64,000 nucleotides of DNA from Nitrospiria bacterium (GTDB lineage: Bacteria > Nitrospirota > UBA9217): assembly GCA_919902495.1 (NCBI GenBank), contig CAKKRC010000004.1, forward strand, positions 36,564 through 100,563, written 5' to 3'. This document shows positions 41,348-48,472 of this stretch, piece by piece. How positions within the stretch are numbered: position 1 is the stretch's first letter; each line of letters starts with the position of its first letter. Below the pieces are notes generated by a model. That model searched no databases, was not told the origin of the DNA, and saw nothing but the letters and a program-made list of their open reading frames with translations. The position numbers and the translations under genes were made by a program.

Positions 41348-41437
41348 TTGCCACCGAGTTCACAGAGAGCACAGAGAAAGGCAAGCGTAAATCAGGGTAT
41401 AAATCTTTTCTCGGCGTCCTCGGAGACCTCGGTGGCA
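41348..41437. repeat. 'CACAGAG' palindrome, copy E
   Basis: The arms TTGCCACCGAGTTCACAGAG and CTCGGAGACCTCGGTGGCAA flank a ~45-nt centre between the MBL and methyltransferase genes. Confidence 0.8.
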
Positions 41438-41526
41438 ACAATTTTTTCTTGTTTTTCGTGTTTCTGTTTTCCTCTGCGGTGAAAAGTCATTGACTGTTTG
41501 ACAAGCGACTTTTATCAGGTGACCGT

Positions 41527-42159
41527 ATGCCCGGCGTGAACGCATTCGACAAGAACGTTGACCGGTACGAGCAGTGGTTCGTGGACAATCCCCTTGCCTA
41601 TGTGTCCGAACTGCGGGCCGTACGGGAGCTGTTGCCGACGAGCGGCAGCGGTATCGAGATCGGCATCGGGACCGGCAGGTTCGCGGCCCCCCTTGAGATC
41701 AAGAAGGGGATCGAGCCTTCGCGGTCCATGGCGGAGGTTGCGCGGAAAAGGGGGATCGAGGTCATTCATGGAGTAGCCGAACATCTGCCGTTCGCGGACG
41801 GGGAGTTCGATCACGCGCTCATGGTCACCACGGTCTGCTTTCTCGACGACATGGACATGGCGTTCCAGGAGGCGCGGCGCGTTCTGAGGCCCGGAGGTTC
41901 GTTCATCATCGGATTCGTCGACCGCGAAAGCCCGCTGGGAAGGGAATATCAGGACCGGAAGGACAAGAGCGCGTTCTACCAGAACGCCAGGTTCTACGCC
42001 GTTGATGAGGTCGTTGCCCGACTGCAGAAGAACGGCTTCGGCGGCCTCGCGTTCCGGCAGACCCTGTTCGGCCCGCTCGCGGAGATGGAAGAGGTCGATC
42101 CGGTCAAAGAGGGTCACGGCGAGGGGTCGTTCGTGGTCGTCCGGGGCGAGAAGCAATGA
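41527..42159 (+). CDS. Class I SAM-dependent methyltransferase
   Basis: 210 residues. Motif I is GIEIGIGTGRFAAPL, motif II/III region is VIHGVAEHLPFADGEFDHALMVTTVCFLDD, and the post-motif is RVLRPGGSFIIGFVD (UbiE/Methyltransf_11 type). Substrate not deducible. It stands alone between two palindromic repeats. Confidence 0.85.
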   Translation: MPGVNAFDKNVDRYEQWFVDNPLAYVSELRAVRELLPTSGSGIEIGIGTGRFAAPLEIKKGIEPSRSMAEVARKRGIEVIHGVAEHLPFADGEFDHALMVTTVCFLDDMDMAFQEARRVLRPGGSFIIGFVDRESPLGREYQDRKDKSAFYQNARFYAVDEVVARLQKNGFGGLAFRQTLFGPLAEMEEVDPVKEGHGEGSFVVVRGEKQ

Positions 42160-42189
42160 ACCTGACCCGAACAAGCCGGAACCAAAGGG

Positions 42190-42385
42190 CATCTCTCGCA
42201 GAGCACTCGGAGGACGCAGAGAAAGTAAATTGTAAAAGCTTTTTCTCTCGCAAAGTCGCCAAGGCGCAAAGAGAGCTAAATCGAAAAGTTTTTCTGTAGA
42301 TCTTGTAATTTTTCGCGACCGCGGCAAGACAAGAACGTTCCCAGCTTTTCACTGCGCGCTCTGCGCCTCTGCGAGAGCAAGGTTC
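42190..42385. repeat. 'CACAGAG' palindrome, long nested copy F
   Basis: Outer arms are TCTCGCAGAGCACTCGGAGG with ACGCAGAG, and GCGCTCTGCGCCTCTGCGAG. The interior TTTTTCTCTCGCAAAG and CGCCAAGGCGCAAAGA match copy C at 33675. It fills most of the 296-bp gap upstream of dus. Confidence 0.8.
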
Positions 42386-42455
42386 TTGCTTTTCTCTGCG
42401 CCTCGCTTAGAAGCGCCTGCTTTTGGTTGCGAGAAGATGAATTTTCACTATAGAA

Positions 42456-43451
42456 GTGCCGGATAGAATGCAAACACCTTTCTTGCCGATCACCATCCGC
42501 GGTCTTCAGATCGATCCGCCCTTATTGCTCGCGCCCATGGCGGGCCTAACCCACAGCGCGCTCCGGCAGATCATGTTCGGCTTTGGCGGGGTCGGCCTTG
42601 CCTCCACGGAAATGCTCTCGGCAAAGAGGCTGCCCACGGAAAGCCCCCGGGTATCACCCTATCTGATCAGGACCCCCATAGAGCGGCCCCTTTCCTATCA
42701 GCTCCTGACCTCAACGCCTGACGAGATCGCGCGGGCTATCGAAGCGCTTCACGCACTGAAGGCCGACTCGATCGACCTGAACATGGGCTGCCCGGCCGCC
42801 GCCGTGGGCAGGTTCGGCGCGGGCTTCAGCCTGATGGAACAGCCCGAGGACGCCCGCCGCATCGTTGCCGAGGCGCGGAAACGAACGGAACTTCCCCTGT
42901 CCGCGAAGATCCGGCTCGGCAGCGAACTGGACGAAGCAAAATTAAAAGGCTTCTGCACCATGCTCGAAGCAGAGGGCATTGACCTGCTCTCGGTCCACGC
43001 CCGGCTCAAGAACGAGTCCTTCGCCAGAAGGCCGCGCTGGGAAAGCATCGCCGGCATAAAGAAATGGCTCAAGATCCCCGTTGTCGTCAATGGCGGCATC
43101 TTCTCCGTCGAGGACGCGGAAAACTGTCTGGCGGCCTCCGGCGCGGACGGCCTGATGCTCGGCCGCGGCGCGGCGATACGGCCCTGGCTGTTCGCAGAAA
43201 TTGCCCGGCATCTGTGCGGCAGCACGATCGCGGAACCTGCCGTGTCCTTGCCGGCGGTGTATGGAAGCTTTGTCGATAACCTCAACGAGCTGTTCCGGCC
43301 GGAATACCGGCTGGGCAGGCTCAAGGAATACACGCATTACTTCGCCCGGAACTATGCGTTCGGACATTACCTGGCATCGAGGGTCCAGAGCAGCACGAGC
43401 GTGGAGGAAGCAAGGGAGCGGGCGGGCGTTTTCTTTGCGGACGGCGCGTGA
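42456..43451 (+). CDS. dus: tRNA-dihydrouridine synthase
   Basis: 331 residues from a GTG at 42456; ATG at 42468 (MQTPFLPITIRG) is an alternative. The Dus TIM barrel has PPLLLAPMAGLTHSALRQ, IDLNMGCPAAAV (catalytic Cys region), LSAKIRLG, LLSVHARLKNESF, VVVNGGIFSVEDA and DGLMLGRGAAIRPWLF. FMN-dependent reduction of uridine in the tRNA D-loop. Confidence 0.93.
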   Translation: MPDRMQTPFLPITIRGLQIDPPLLLAPMAGLTHSALRQIMFGFGGVGLASTEMLSAKRLPTESPRVSPYLIRTPIERPLSYQLLTSTPDEIARAIEALHALKADSIDLNMGCPAAAVGRFGAGFSLMEQPEDARRIVAEARKRTELPLSAKIRLGSELDEAKLKGFCTMLEAEGIDLLSVHARLKNESFARRPRWESIAGIKKWLKIPVVVNGGIFSVEDAENCLAASGADGLMLGRGAAIRPWLFAEIARHLCGSTIAEPAVSLPAVYGSFVDNLNELFRPEYRLGRLKEYTHYFARNYAFGHYLASRVQSSTSVEEARERAGVFFADGA

Positions 43452-43519
43452 AATGGCCGCCCTTGCCCGTGCAGCAGGGTTTTTCAGGTCAACTCCCGAT
43501 ATTGTTTCGGCTTTTTCCC

Positions 43520-43548
43520 TTGACAGCCTCGGAGCTTTTGGATATAGT
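43520..43548 (+). promoter_or_regulatory. tRNA promoter
   Basis: TTGACA, a 17-bp spacer and TATAGT, 14 bp upstream of the mature 5' end of tRNA-Gln. Confidence 0.85.
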
Positions 43549-43562
43549 GTCCGCCTGTTCCC

Positions 43563-43636
43563 TGGGGGATCGTCCAGTGGTAGGACGACAGGCTCTGAAC
43601 CTGTTTACGGGGGTTCGAATCCTCCTCCCCCAACCA
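43563..43636 (+). tRNA. tRNA-Gln (CTG)
   Basis: A complete cloverleaf: acceptor TGGGGGA/TCCCCCA, D-loop TCCAGTGGTAGGA, anticodon stem ACAGG/CCTGT around loop CTCTGAA (anticodon CTG), T-loop GGTTCGAATCC, discriminator A and an encoded CCA. Confidence 0.97.
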
Positions 43637-43646
43637 ACAATGATCG

Positions 43647-43731
43647 TTGTAAATTGAAGATTGTAGGTTTTAGATTGCAAAATGAACGGCAAGTTTTAAA
43701 ACTTTCCAATTTACAATTTTATATTTGCAAT
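43647..43731. repeat. AT-rich inverted repeat between the two tRNAs
   Basis: TTGTAAATTG at 43647-43656 is the exact inverse of CAATTTACAA at 43707-43716. ATTGCAAA (43674) is also inverted as TTTGCAAT (43724-43731). This looks like another intergenic repeat type rather than a terminator. Confidence 0.6.
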
Positions 43732-43751
43732 GCTTCACGCCTCACCAAGCA

Positions 43752-43827
43752 GGTCCCATCGTCTAGCGGCCTAGGACGCTGGCCTCTCACGCCGGAGACA
43801 CGGGTTCGATTCCCGTTGGGACCACCA
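43752..43827 (+). tRNA. tRNA-Glu (CTC), integrase attachment site
   Basis: Acceptor GGTCCCA/TGGGACC, anticodon stem CTGGC/GCCGG with loop CTCTCAC (anticodon CTC), T-arm ACGGGTTCGATTCCCGT, discriminator A and encoded CCA. Its 3' end is the likely attL core of the island, as a P4-type integrase begins 180 bp downstream. Confidence 0.96.
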
Positions 43828-43870
43828 TTTGATAATCCAAAGTAGTCCGATATAGTCCGATAAAGCGTAT

Positions 43871-43897
43871 AAGCCCCTTGATAAAAGGGGCTTTTTC
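43871..43897 (+). terminator. Terminator after tRNA-Glu
   Basis: AAGCCCCTT, loop GATAA, AAGGGGCTT and TTTCT: a 9-bp stem with a U-run. It ends the tRNA transcript. Confidence 0.9.
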
Positions 43898-43950
43898 TGT
43901 TTCTGTTGTCCGTTAGAGTGTGCTCCGGAACGTTGACATTTAGGGGTATA

Positions 43951-43993
43951 TTTGGGGGTATCCGATATCAGGTGAAAGCAAGATACCCCCAAA
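43951..43993. promoter_or_regulatory. 12-bp inverted repeat in the integrase leader
   Basis: TTTGGGGGTATC (43951-43962) and its exact inverse GATACCCCCAAA (43982-43993) flank 19 bp. A further half-site GGGGTATA lies at 43943 and a TTGACA hexamer at 43933. It is placed to serve as an integrase/excisionase arm site or operator immediately upstream of the integrase start. Confidence 0.65.
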
Positions 43994-44007
43994 ACGGAGG
44001 AACCCCT

Positions 44008-45159
44008 GTGTTAACAGATATTAAGGTCAAAAGCGCAAAGCCGAAAGAGAAACAATACAAGCTCACCGACGGGCAGGGGCTCTACCTGCTCGTGACGCCG
44101 CAAGGCGGGAAGCTCTGGCGTTTTAAATACTACTTCAACAACAAGGAGAAGGTCCGGGCCTTCGGCATCTATCCCGATATTTCCCTTGCCGACGCGCGGG
44201 AGAAACGGGACGCGGCCCGGAAGCAGGTCGCCAACGACATCGATCCCGGCGAAGTGTACAGGGCTCAGAAGAAGGCGACGCTCGCTGTCACGGAAAACAG
44301 CTTTGAGGTCGTGGCGAGGGAGTGGCACGAAAGGTTCAAGCAGCGGTGGACCAAGGTCCACGCTGATACGACGATCCGGCGCATCGAGCTGAGCGTTTTC
44401 CCCTGGCTGGGAACACGGCCTATCGGCGAGATCAAAGCTCCGGAGCTTCTCGCCGTGCTGCGCCGCATCGAATCTCGGGGGGCGCAGGAAACAGCGCACA
44501 GGGTAAAGACGATCTGCGGGCAGATCTTCCGTTATGCAGTTGCCACAGGCCGCGCAGAGCGGGACCCGGAAACGGACCTGAAAGGCGCTCTGCCGCCCGC
44601 CCCGAAGACCAACCTTGCGGCATTGACCGATCCGAAAGAGGTTGCCGATCTTCTCCGCATCATGGACGGCTATGAGGGTTCGTTCGTGACGCGCTGCGCT
44701 CTTCGCCTTGCACCGCTGGTGTTCGTCCGGCCCGGCGAGCTGCGCCAGGCGCAGTGGGCTGAGATCAATCTTGATACGGCGGAGTGGAACATTCCCGCCG
44801 AGCGCATGAAGATGAAGCAGGCGCACCTGGTTCCCTTGTCGCGGCAGGCGGTCGAGATTCTGCGGGAACTAAAACCGCTGACCGGCAACAGCCGCTATGT
44901 CTTTCCATCCGTTCGATCCTCCGCTCGGCCCATGAGCAACAACGCCATTCTCGCTGCGCTGCGGCGCATGGGGTACAGCAAGGATGAAATGACCGGCCAC
45001 GGCTTCCGGGCAATGGCGCGGACGATCCTTGACGAGGTTCTGCAGGTCCGGCCCGAATTCATCGAGCATCAGTTGGCTCACGCTGTTCGCGATCCGAACG
45101 GCAGGGCGTACAACCGAACAGCGCACCTTGAAGAGCGAAAAAAGATGATGCAGTTGTGA
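44008..45159 (+). CDS. int: P4-type tyrosine recombinase (island integrase)
   Basis: 383 residues from a GTG at 44008 with CGGAGG 7 nt upstream. The N-terminal Arm-binding DUF4102 domain reads LTDIKVKSAKPKEKQYKLTDGQGLYLLV. The catalytic part has VFVRPGELRQAQW (Arg), MTGHGFRAMARTIL (HxxR) and the nucleophile Tyr in GRAYNRTAHLEERKKMMQ. The usual 10-20 residue tail after MMQ is missing (ends MMQL). It integrates DNA at tRNA 3' ends; here adjacent to tRNA-Glu. Confidence 0.93.
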   Translation: MLTDIKVKSAKPKEKQYKLTDGQGLYLLVTPQGGKLWRFKYYFNNKEKVRAFGIYPDISLADAREKRDAARKQVANDIDPGEVYRAQKKATLAVTENSFEVVAREWHERFKQRWTKVHADTTIRRIELSVFPWLGTRPIGEIKAPELLAVLRRIESRGAQETAHRVKTICGQIFRYAVATGRAERDPETDLKGALPPAPKTNLAALTDPKEVADLLRIMDGYEGSFVTRCALRLAPLVFVRPGELRQAQWAEINLDTAEWNIPAERMKMKQAHLVPLSRQAVEILRELKPLTGNSRYVFPSVRSSARPMSNNAILAALRRMGYSKDEMTGHGFRAMARTILDEVLQVRPEFIEHQLAHAVRDPNGRAYNRTAHLEERKKMMQL

Positions 45160-45267
45160 AGCGATTATCTGGACGGACTGAAGGCAGGAGCGAAGGTGGT
45201 GCCTTTCGCGAAAAAGGCGGGATAGCACTTCCCTTGCAGTTGGGTTTTGTGTTATTATCAGTTCGAG

Positions 45268-45375
45268 GTGGCGGTCACGATCGAAAGCGAAATCGAGAAA
45301 AAGCTGATGATCGACACTATCAGGATCGACACGTCAAAATGGAAATTCAACAGGGACGAGATATCCTGCGGGTAG
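45268..45375 (+). CDS. Possible 35-residue small ORF
   Basis: A GTG-started frame reading MAVTIESEIEKKLMIDTIRI and DTSKWKFNRDEISCG. It lies in the gap between the integrase and the TA module. No family is recognised and no strong ribosome-binding site is seen; it could be a fragment. Confidence 0.25.
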   Translation: MAVTIESEIEKKLMIDTIRIDTSKWKFNRDEISCG

Positions 45376-45400
45376 TCCGTATCGGGTTGGAGGTGGAAGT

Positions 45401-45721
45401 ATGGCGCAAACGGTGTCCAATATCAAGATGATAAAGAAACAGGAAAAGTTCATCCGGGAATTCGGTGATGATGAGCTCATAACAAGCTCTATTTCCAAGA
45501 TGATGGATTACAAACTGATGAAGTATGAAGAGGAGATAAAAAAACTGGATAAAGAGCTCAAACAGTTTGAGCGCTCCTATAAAATGGAGTCATCCTCCTT
45601 TATCAAAGAATTCGCATCCGGGCGGCAGGGGGACGAGATGGACTTCGTAGAATGGGCGTCGCTCTACCGTATGCGGCAGCGCCTTGCAGAGCGCAAAGCC
45701 AAGCTGGAAGGCATGAGGTGA
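45401..45721 (+). CDS. Coiled-coil protein of a TumE-type toxin-antitoxin module
   Basis: 106 residues, highly charged and mostly helical, with a coiled coil at ~38-60 (KYEEEIKKLDKELKQFERSY) and a C-terminal DEMDFVEWASLYRMRQRLAER. Its stop TGA shares a base with the ATG of the DUF6516 gene (TGATG), so the two are translationally coupled. Proteins of this type commonly precede TumE toxins; antitoxin or accessory role is inferred. Confidence 0.65.
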   Translation: MAQTVSNIKMIKKQEKFIREFGDDELITSSISKMMDYKLMKYEEEIKKLDKELKQFERSYKMESSSFIKEFASGRQGDEMDFVEWASLYRMRQRLAERKAKLEGMR

Positions 45722-46098
45722 TGGTAGACGCCTACCTCGAAGAAATAATTCGTGAGCTTTTCATCCACCCATCGATATCCGCGTTCAAGGTTGTGCGGCA
45801 GGAAGCAAGTGATGAAGAAGGATATATTCGCGTCAAGTGCTCTCTTTCAAACGGCGGCACCCTTGAGTTTTCCGAATATGTCGAGCAGAGCGCCGGCAGT
45901 ATCCAGATCATCACCTACAACTACCATTGGCAAAATGCAAAGGGCGCTCTCGTCAAACGATGGGATAATGTCGAACATCATAAAAAAATAAGAACGTTTC
46001 CTCATCATCTCCATCTATCGGATGAGAAGGTTGTGGATTCCAGCCCGATGAATTTGAAAAGAGTCTTGCAAGAGATTGAGAAATACCTTACCGAATAG
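45721..46098 (+). CDS. TumE-like toxin (DUF6516)
   Basis: 125 residues. The pattern is the small beta-rich TumE/DUF6516 fold: EGYIRVKCSLSNGGTLEFSEY, SIQIITYNYHWQNAKGALVKRWDNVEHH, FPHHLHLSDE. The YNYHWQ...W.N..H segment with conserved histidines is the family core. Founding members are toxins paired with the HTH antitoxin TumA, a homologue of which follows after 120 bp. A longer upstream frame (45652) would overlap the previous gene. Confidence 0.75.
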   Translation: MVDAYLEEIIRELFIHPSISAFKVVRQEASDEEGYIRVKCSLSNGGTLEFSEYVEQSAGSIQIITYNYHWQNAKGALVKRWDNVEHHKKIRTFPHHLHLSDEKVVDSSPMNLKRVLQEIEKYLTE

Positions 46099-46218
46099 AG
46101 CTGTGACACGCTCGTTACCGTGATTTGCGGCACGGCCAGGTGATAGATAACAGGCTCACCGTCAGAAATCCCTTCAAAGCATTGTAACGAGTCTGCACCC
46201 TCAAGGCATTTACCAACG

Positions 46219-46593
46219 ATGAAAAAGAAAAATATCAAAATCGCGATCAAGTCCGACGCGGAGATCCTGACCGAGATCAAAGACGTGGTCGGAAAGATCG
46301 AACGCGGCGAGAAGGTCAAGAAGCATGAGGGCGTTTCTTTTGACAGCATCGATGCCATGCGAAAAGTGCTGACCGAAGAGCGCCTGCGGGTTCTCCGGGC
46401 CATTAAGAAGGAGCATCCCGAGTCTGTTTATGAGCTGGCGAAAAAGCTGAAACGGGATATCAAGAACACCTTCAACGATGTGCAGTTCCTTGCCGAGGCG
46501 GGATTGTTGGAGCTCAAGAAGACCAAGGACGGTCGGGAGAAAACCACGCCCCTTGTGAATTACGACAAGATCATGCTTGAGATCACCGTGTAA
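46219..46593 (+). CDS. TumA-like HTH antitoxin/regulator
   Basis: 124 residues. The N-terminal EGVSFDSIDAMRKVLTEERLRVL segment and the winged-helix body (AIKKEHPESVYELAKKLKRDIKNTFNDVQFLAEAGLLEL) fit the HVO_A0114/MarR-like group that includes TumA. It probably binds the module promoter and neutralises the DUF6516 toxin (inference). Confidence 0.75.
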   Translation: MKKKNIKIAIKSDAEILTEIKDVVGKIERGEKVKKHEGVSFDSIDAMRKVLTEERLRVLRAIKKEHPESVYELAKKLKRDIKNTFNDVQFLAEAGLLELKKTKDGREKTTPLVNYDKIMLEITV

Positions 46594-47069
46594 ACCCCTG
46601 GCTACCTGACCCTTGCCCCTGCCTTTCAGCATACCTTTCTCCGTGTCCCCGTGTCGTTATTCCTTTCCCCTTGTCACCTTGTCGGTTTAATTGTCCCCAT
46701 GTCTGATTTAACACTCCGCACTTAAAAGCCCTCCCCCATCAATACCCCATGGAAACCCTTGCAATTTGATGTTCTGTGTACTATTCTCGTGTTGTCATCA
46801 GTGCTCGATCCTTCATGGTTGCTCAGTCCCTAAACCATGCCGCAAGACCCCGAAGTCATAAGACTGTGAACGATCGACCGGATGCTGGTGTTGGCAGAGA
46901 GGGCTGTTCAGGTCGCTCAATGAAAGAGCGCGTGGAATGACATGAAAGTAGATCTGACCTTGCGGGGTCTCCCTTTCTTATTCTACGTGCGATCGAGGCA
47001 TATGAACATTCAATAACTGACCCCAAGAAGTTCTCAAGAAGTTCCTGCTGAGTTGCTGCTGAGTTCCTT
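46594..47069. other. 476-bp non-coding interval in the island
   Basis: It contains a CCCCGTGTC/CCCTTGTC tract (46640-46690). A ~170-nt unrecognised block (46800-46975) follows, in which AGACCCC (46844) could pair with GGGGTCT (46964). Then come a transposon-like terminus at 47005-47024 and short direct repeats (AAGAAGTTC, CTGCTGAGTT). No open frame is convincing. The middle block could be the non-coding end of an IS or a structured RNA. Confidence 0.5.
47005..47024. repeat. Transposon-like terminus, copy 1
   Basis: AACATTCAATAACTGACCCC, matching at 18 of 20 positions the right-hand end of the RAYT element at 52727-52746. It lies 46 bp upstream of the HNH gene. Confidence 0.75.
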
Positions 47070-48062
47070 ATGAAAGAATTGAAATACTATATCGAGCAAT
47101 TTTCGCGATTGCGTCGCGCACCTGGCGCAGTCTGGACAGAGGCAACCAAGAGACAAGCCCCTCACAAGCCGATTCTACTTCTGGCAGTTTTAGATCTCAT
47201 CAGTCGAAATGTTATCACATCTAGTTTTCTTGATATCCAAGGCGATTTGAATGAGCTGAATGAGTTATTTACCATGTATTGGCGGCGTGTAGTGCCGCTC
47301 TCACAGAAAAGCAGTATTGCTTTTCCATTTTCACGCCTTCACAATGAGCCGTTCTGGCGTCTGGTTCCCATTGAAGGGAAAGAGATTACTCCTGCCGAGA
47401 TAAATAACATCGGCACAGTTAGTCAATTGAGAACCCTCGCAATTGGAGCGATGATAGATGATGACCTCTTTTACCATATGAGCAACCCGGATGGAAGGCA
47501 TGCACTGAGACAAATCCTGATCAATGCTCATTTTTCTCTACAAGCAGGAGCTGCAATAAGCGAACAAGCGCAGATAAATATGGAAGCTTATAAATACAGT
47601 GAGAAGTTGGAGAAAGCAGCGCATACCCCCATAGTCCAAGATATGATCAGTGATGTAACATATAGAGAAGCGGTTAGAGATCAGGGATTTCGCCGGGCTG
47701 TGGTAGGAGCTTATGATCACCGATGCGCACTCTGTGGCGTCAGGATTATCACTACAGAAGGCCATACTATAGTGGATGCCGCTCATATTCAACCGTGGAG
47801 TGTGAGTCATAATGATGATATCCGGAATGGTATGGCGCTTTGCAAAATGTGTCACTGGGCATTTGATAAGGGTGTGATGGGTGTAACGGACGACTTCTCG
47901 ATTGTCACTTCTAGCCAAATGACACAGAATCCCAATATCCCTGGCTCCCTCGTAACTTTGTCTGGCAGGGAAATTATTCCACCAGCGGATAAGGATATGT
48001 GGCCGGCGAAAGACTATCTTCACTGGCATCGTAATAATGTATTAATCGAGGCTAATCGATGA
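47070..48062 (+). CDS. HNH restriction endonuclease (McrA-like, possible phosphorothioate/modified-DNA reader)
   Basis: 330 residues. Residues 1-165 form an N-terminal domain with APHKPILLLAVLDLI and FPFSRLHNEPFWRLVP, the pattern I associate with the sulfur-binding domain of ScoMcrA-like type IV enzymes. Residues ~205-275 are an HNH nuclease (C219ALC, DAAHIQPWSVSHNDDIRNGMALCKMCHWAFDKG). The AT-richer, low-bias codon use differs from the chromosomal genes. The stop overlaps the NUDIX start (ATGA), making it the first gene of a coupled three-gene operon. Confidence 0.8.
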   Translation: MKELKYYIEQFSRLRRAPGAVWTEATKRQAPHKPILLLAVLDLISRNVITSSFLDIQGDLNELNELFTMYWRRVVPLSQKSSIAFPFSRLHNEPFWRLVPIEGKEITPAEINNIGTVSQLRTLAIGAMIDDDLFYHMSNPDGRHALRQILINAHFSLQAGAAISEQAQINMEAYKYSEKLEKAAHTPIVQDMISDVTYREAVRDQGFRRAVVGAYDHRCALCGVRIITTEGHTIVDAAHIQPWSVSHNDDIRNGMALCKMCHWAFDKGVMGVTDDFSIVTSSQMTQNPNIPGSLVTLSGREIIPPADKDMWPAKDYLHWHRNNVLIEANR

Positions 48063-48472
48063 AACATATTCATGTAACCTGTGCCATTGTTGAAAAAGAC
48101 GGTAAGGTGCTCTCTACCCAGCGAAGTGAGGCCATGAGTTTGCCGCTGAAGTGGGAGTTCCCCGGCGGTAAAATCAGTGATGGCGAACTTCCAGAAGAAT
48201 GTCTCAAGCGCGAATTACATGAAGAACTTGGCATTGCTGTTGTTATATTTAGGTCTCTCAATCCAGTAACCCATCAATATCCCACTTTCCTTATTACGCT
48301 TTATCCTTTTGTCTGCAGAATCTCAACAGGTGAAATAAAACTACACGAACATAAGGCTTTCACCTGGCTCTCGCCAGAAAAGCTTCACGTGCTTGACTGG
48401 GCGGACGCGGATATACCTGTCATGAATAATTATCGAAATACATTACAGCACTGCTTTAAGAAAGCACCCTAA
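48059..48472 (+). CDS. MutT/NudG-like NUDIX hydrolase in a restriction operon
   Basis: 137 residues with a complete Nudix box from Gly37 (GGKISDGELPEECLKREL then HEELGI) and the MutT-type lead-in QRSEAMSLPLKWEFPGG. Length and layout resemble E. coli NudG (CTP/5-methyl-dCTP/8-oxo-dGTP pyrophosphohydrolase) and MutT. It is coupled by ATGA to the HNH gene and by TAATG to the SauUSI-like gene. A role in removing modified nucleotides is inference. Confidence 0.88.
   Translation: MKHIHVTCAIVEKDGKVLSTQRSEAMSLPLKWEFPGGKISDGELPEECLKRELHEELGIAVVIFRSLNPVTHQYPTFLITLYPFVCRISTGEIKLHEHKAFTWLSPEKLHVLDWADADIPVMNNYRNTLQHCFKKAP

Noticed and set aside
45156..45431. 91-residue frame after the integrase
   Set aside because: Overlaps the start of the coiled-coil TA gene, with Arg/Gly-rich composition and no family resemblance.
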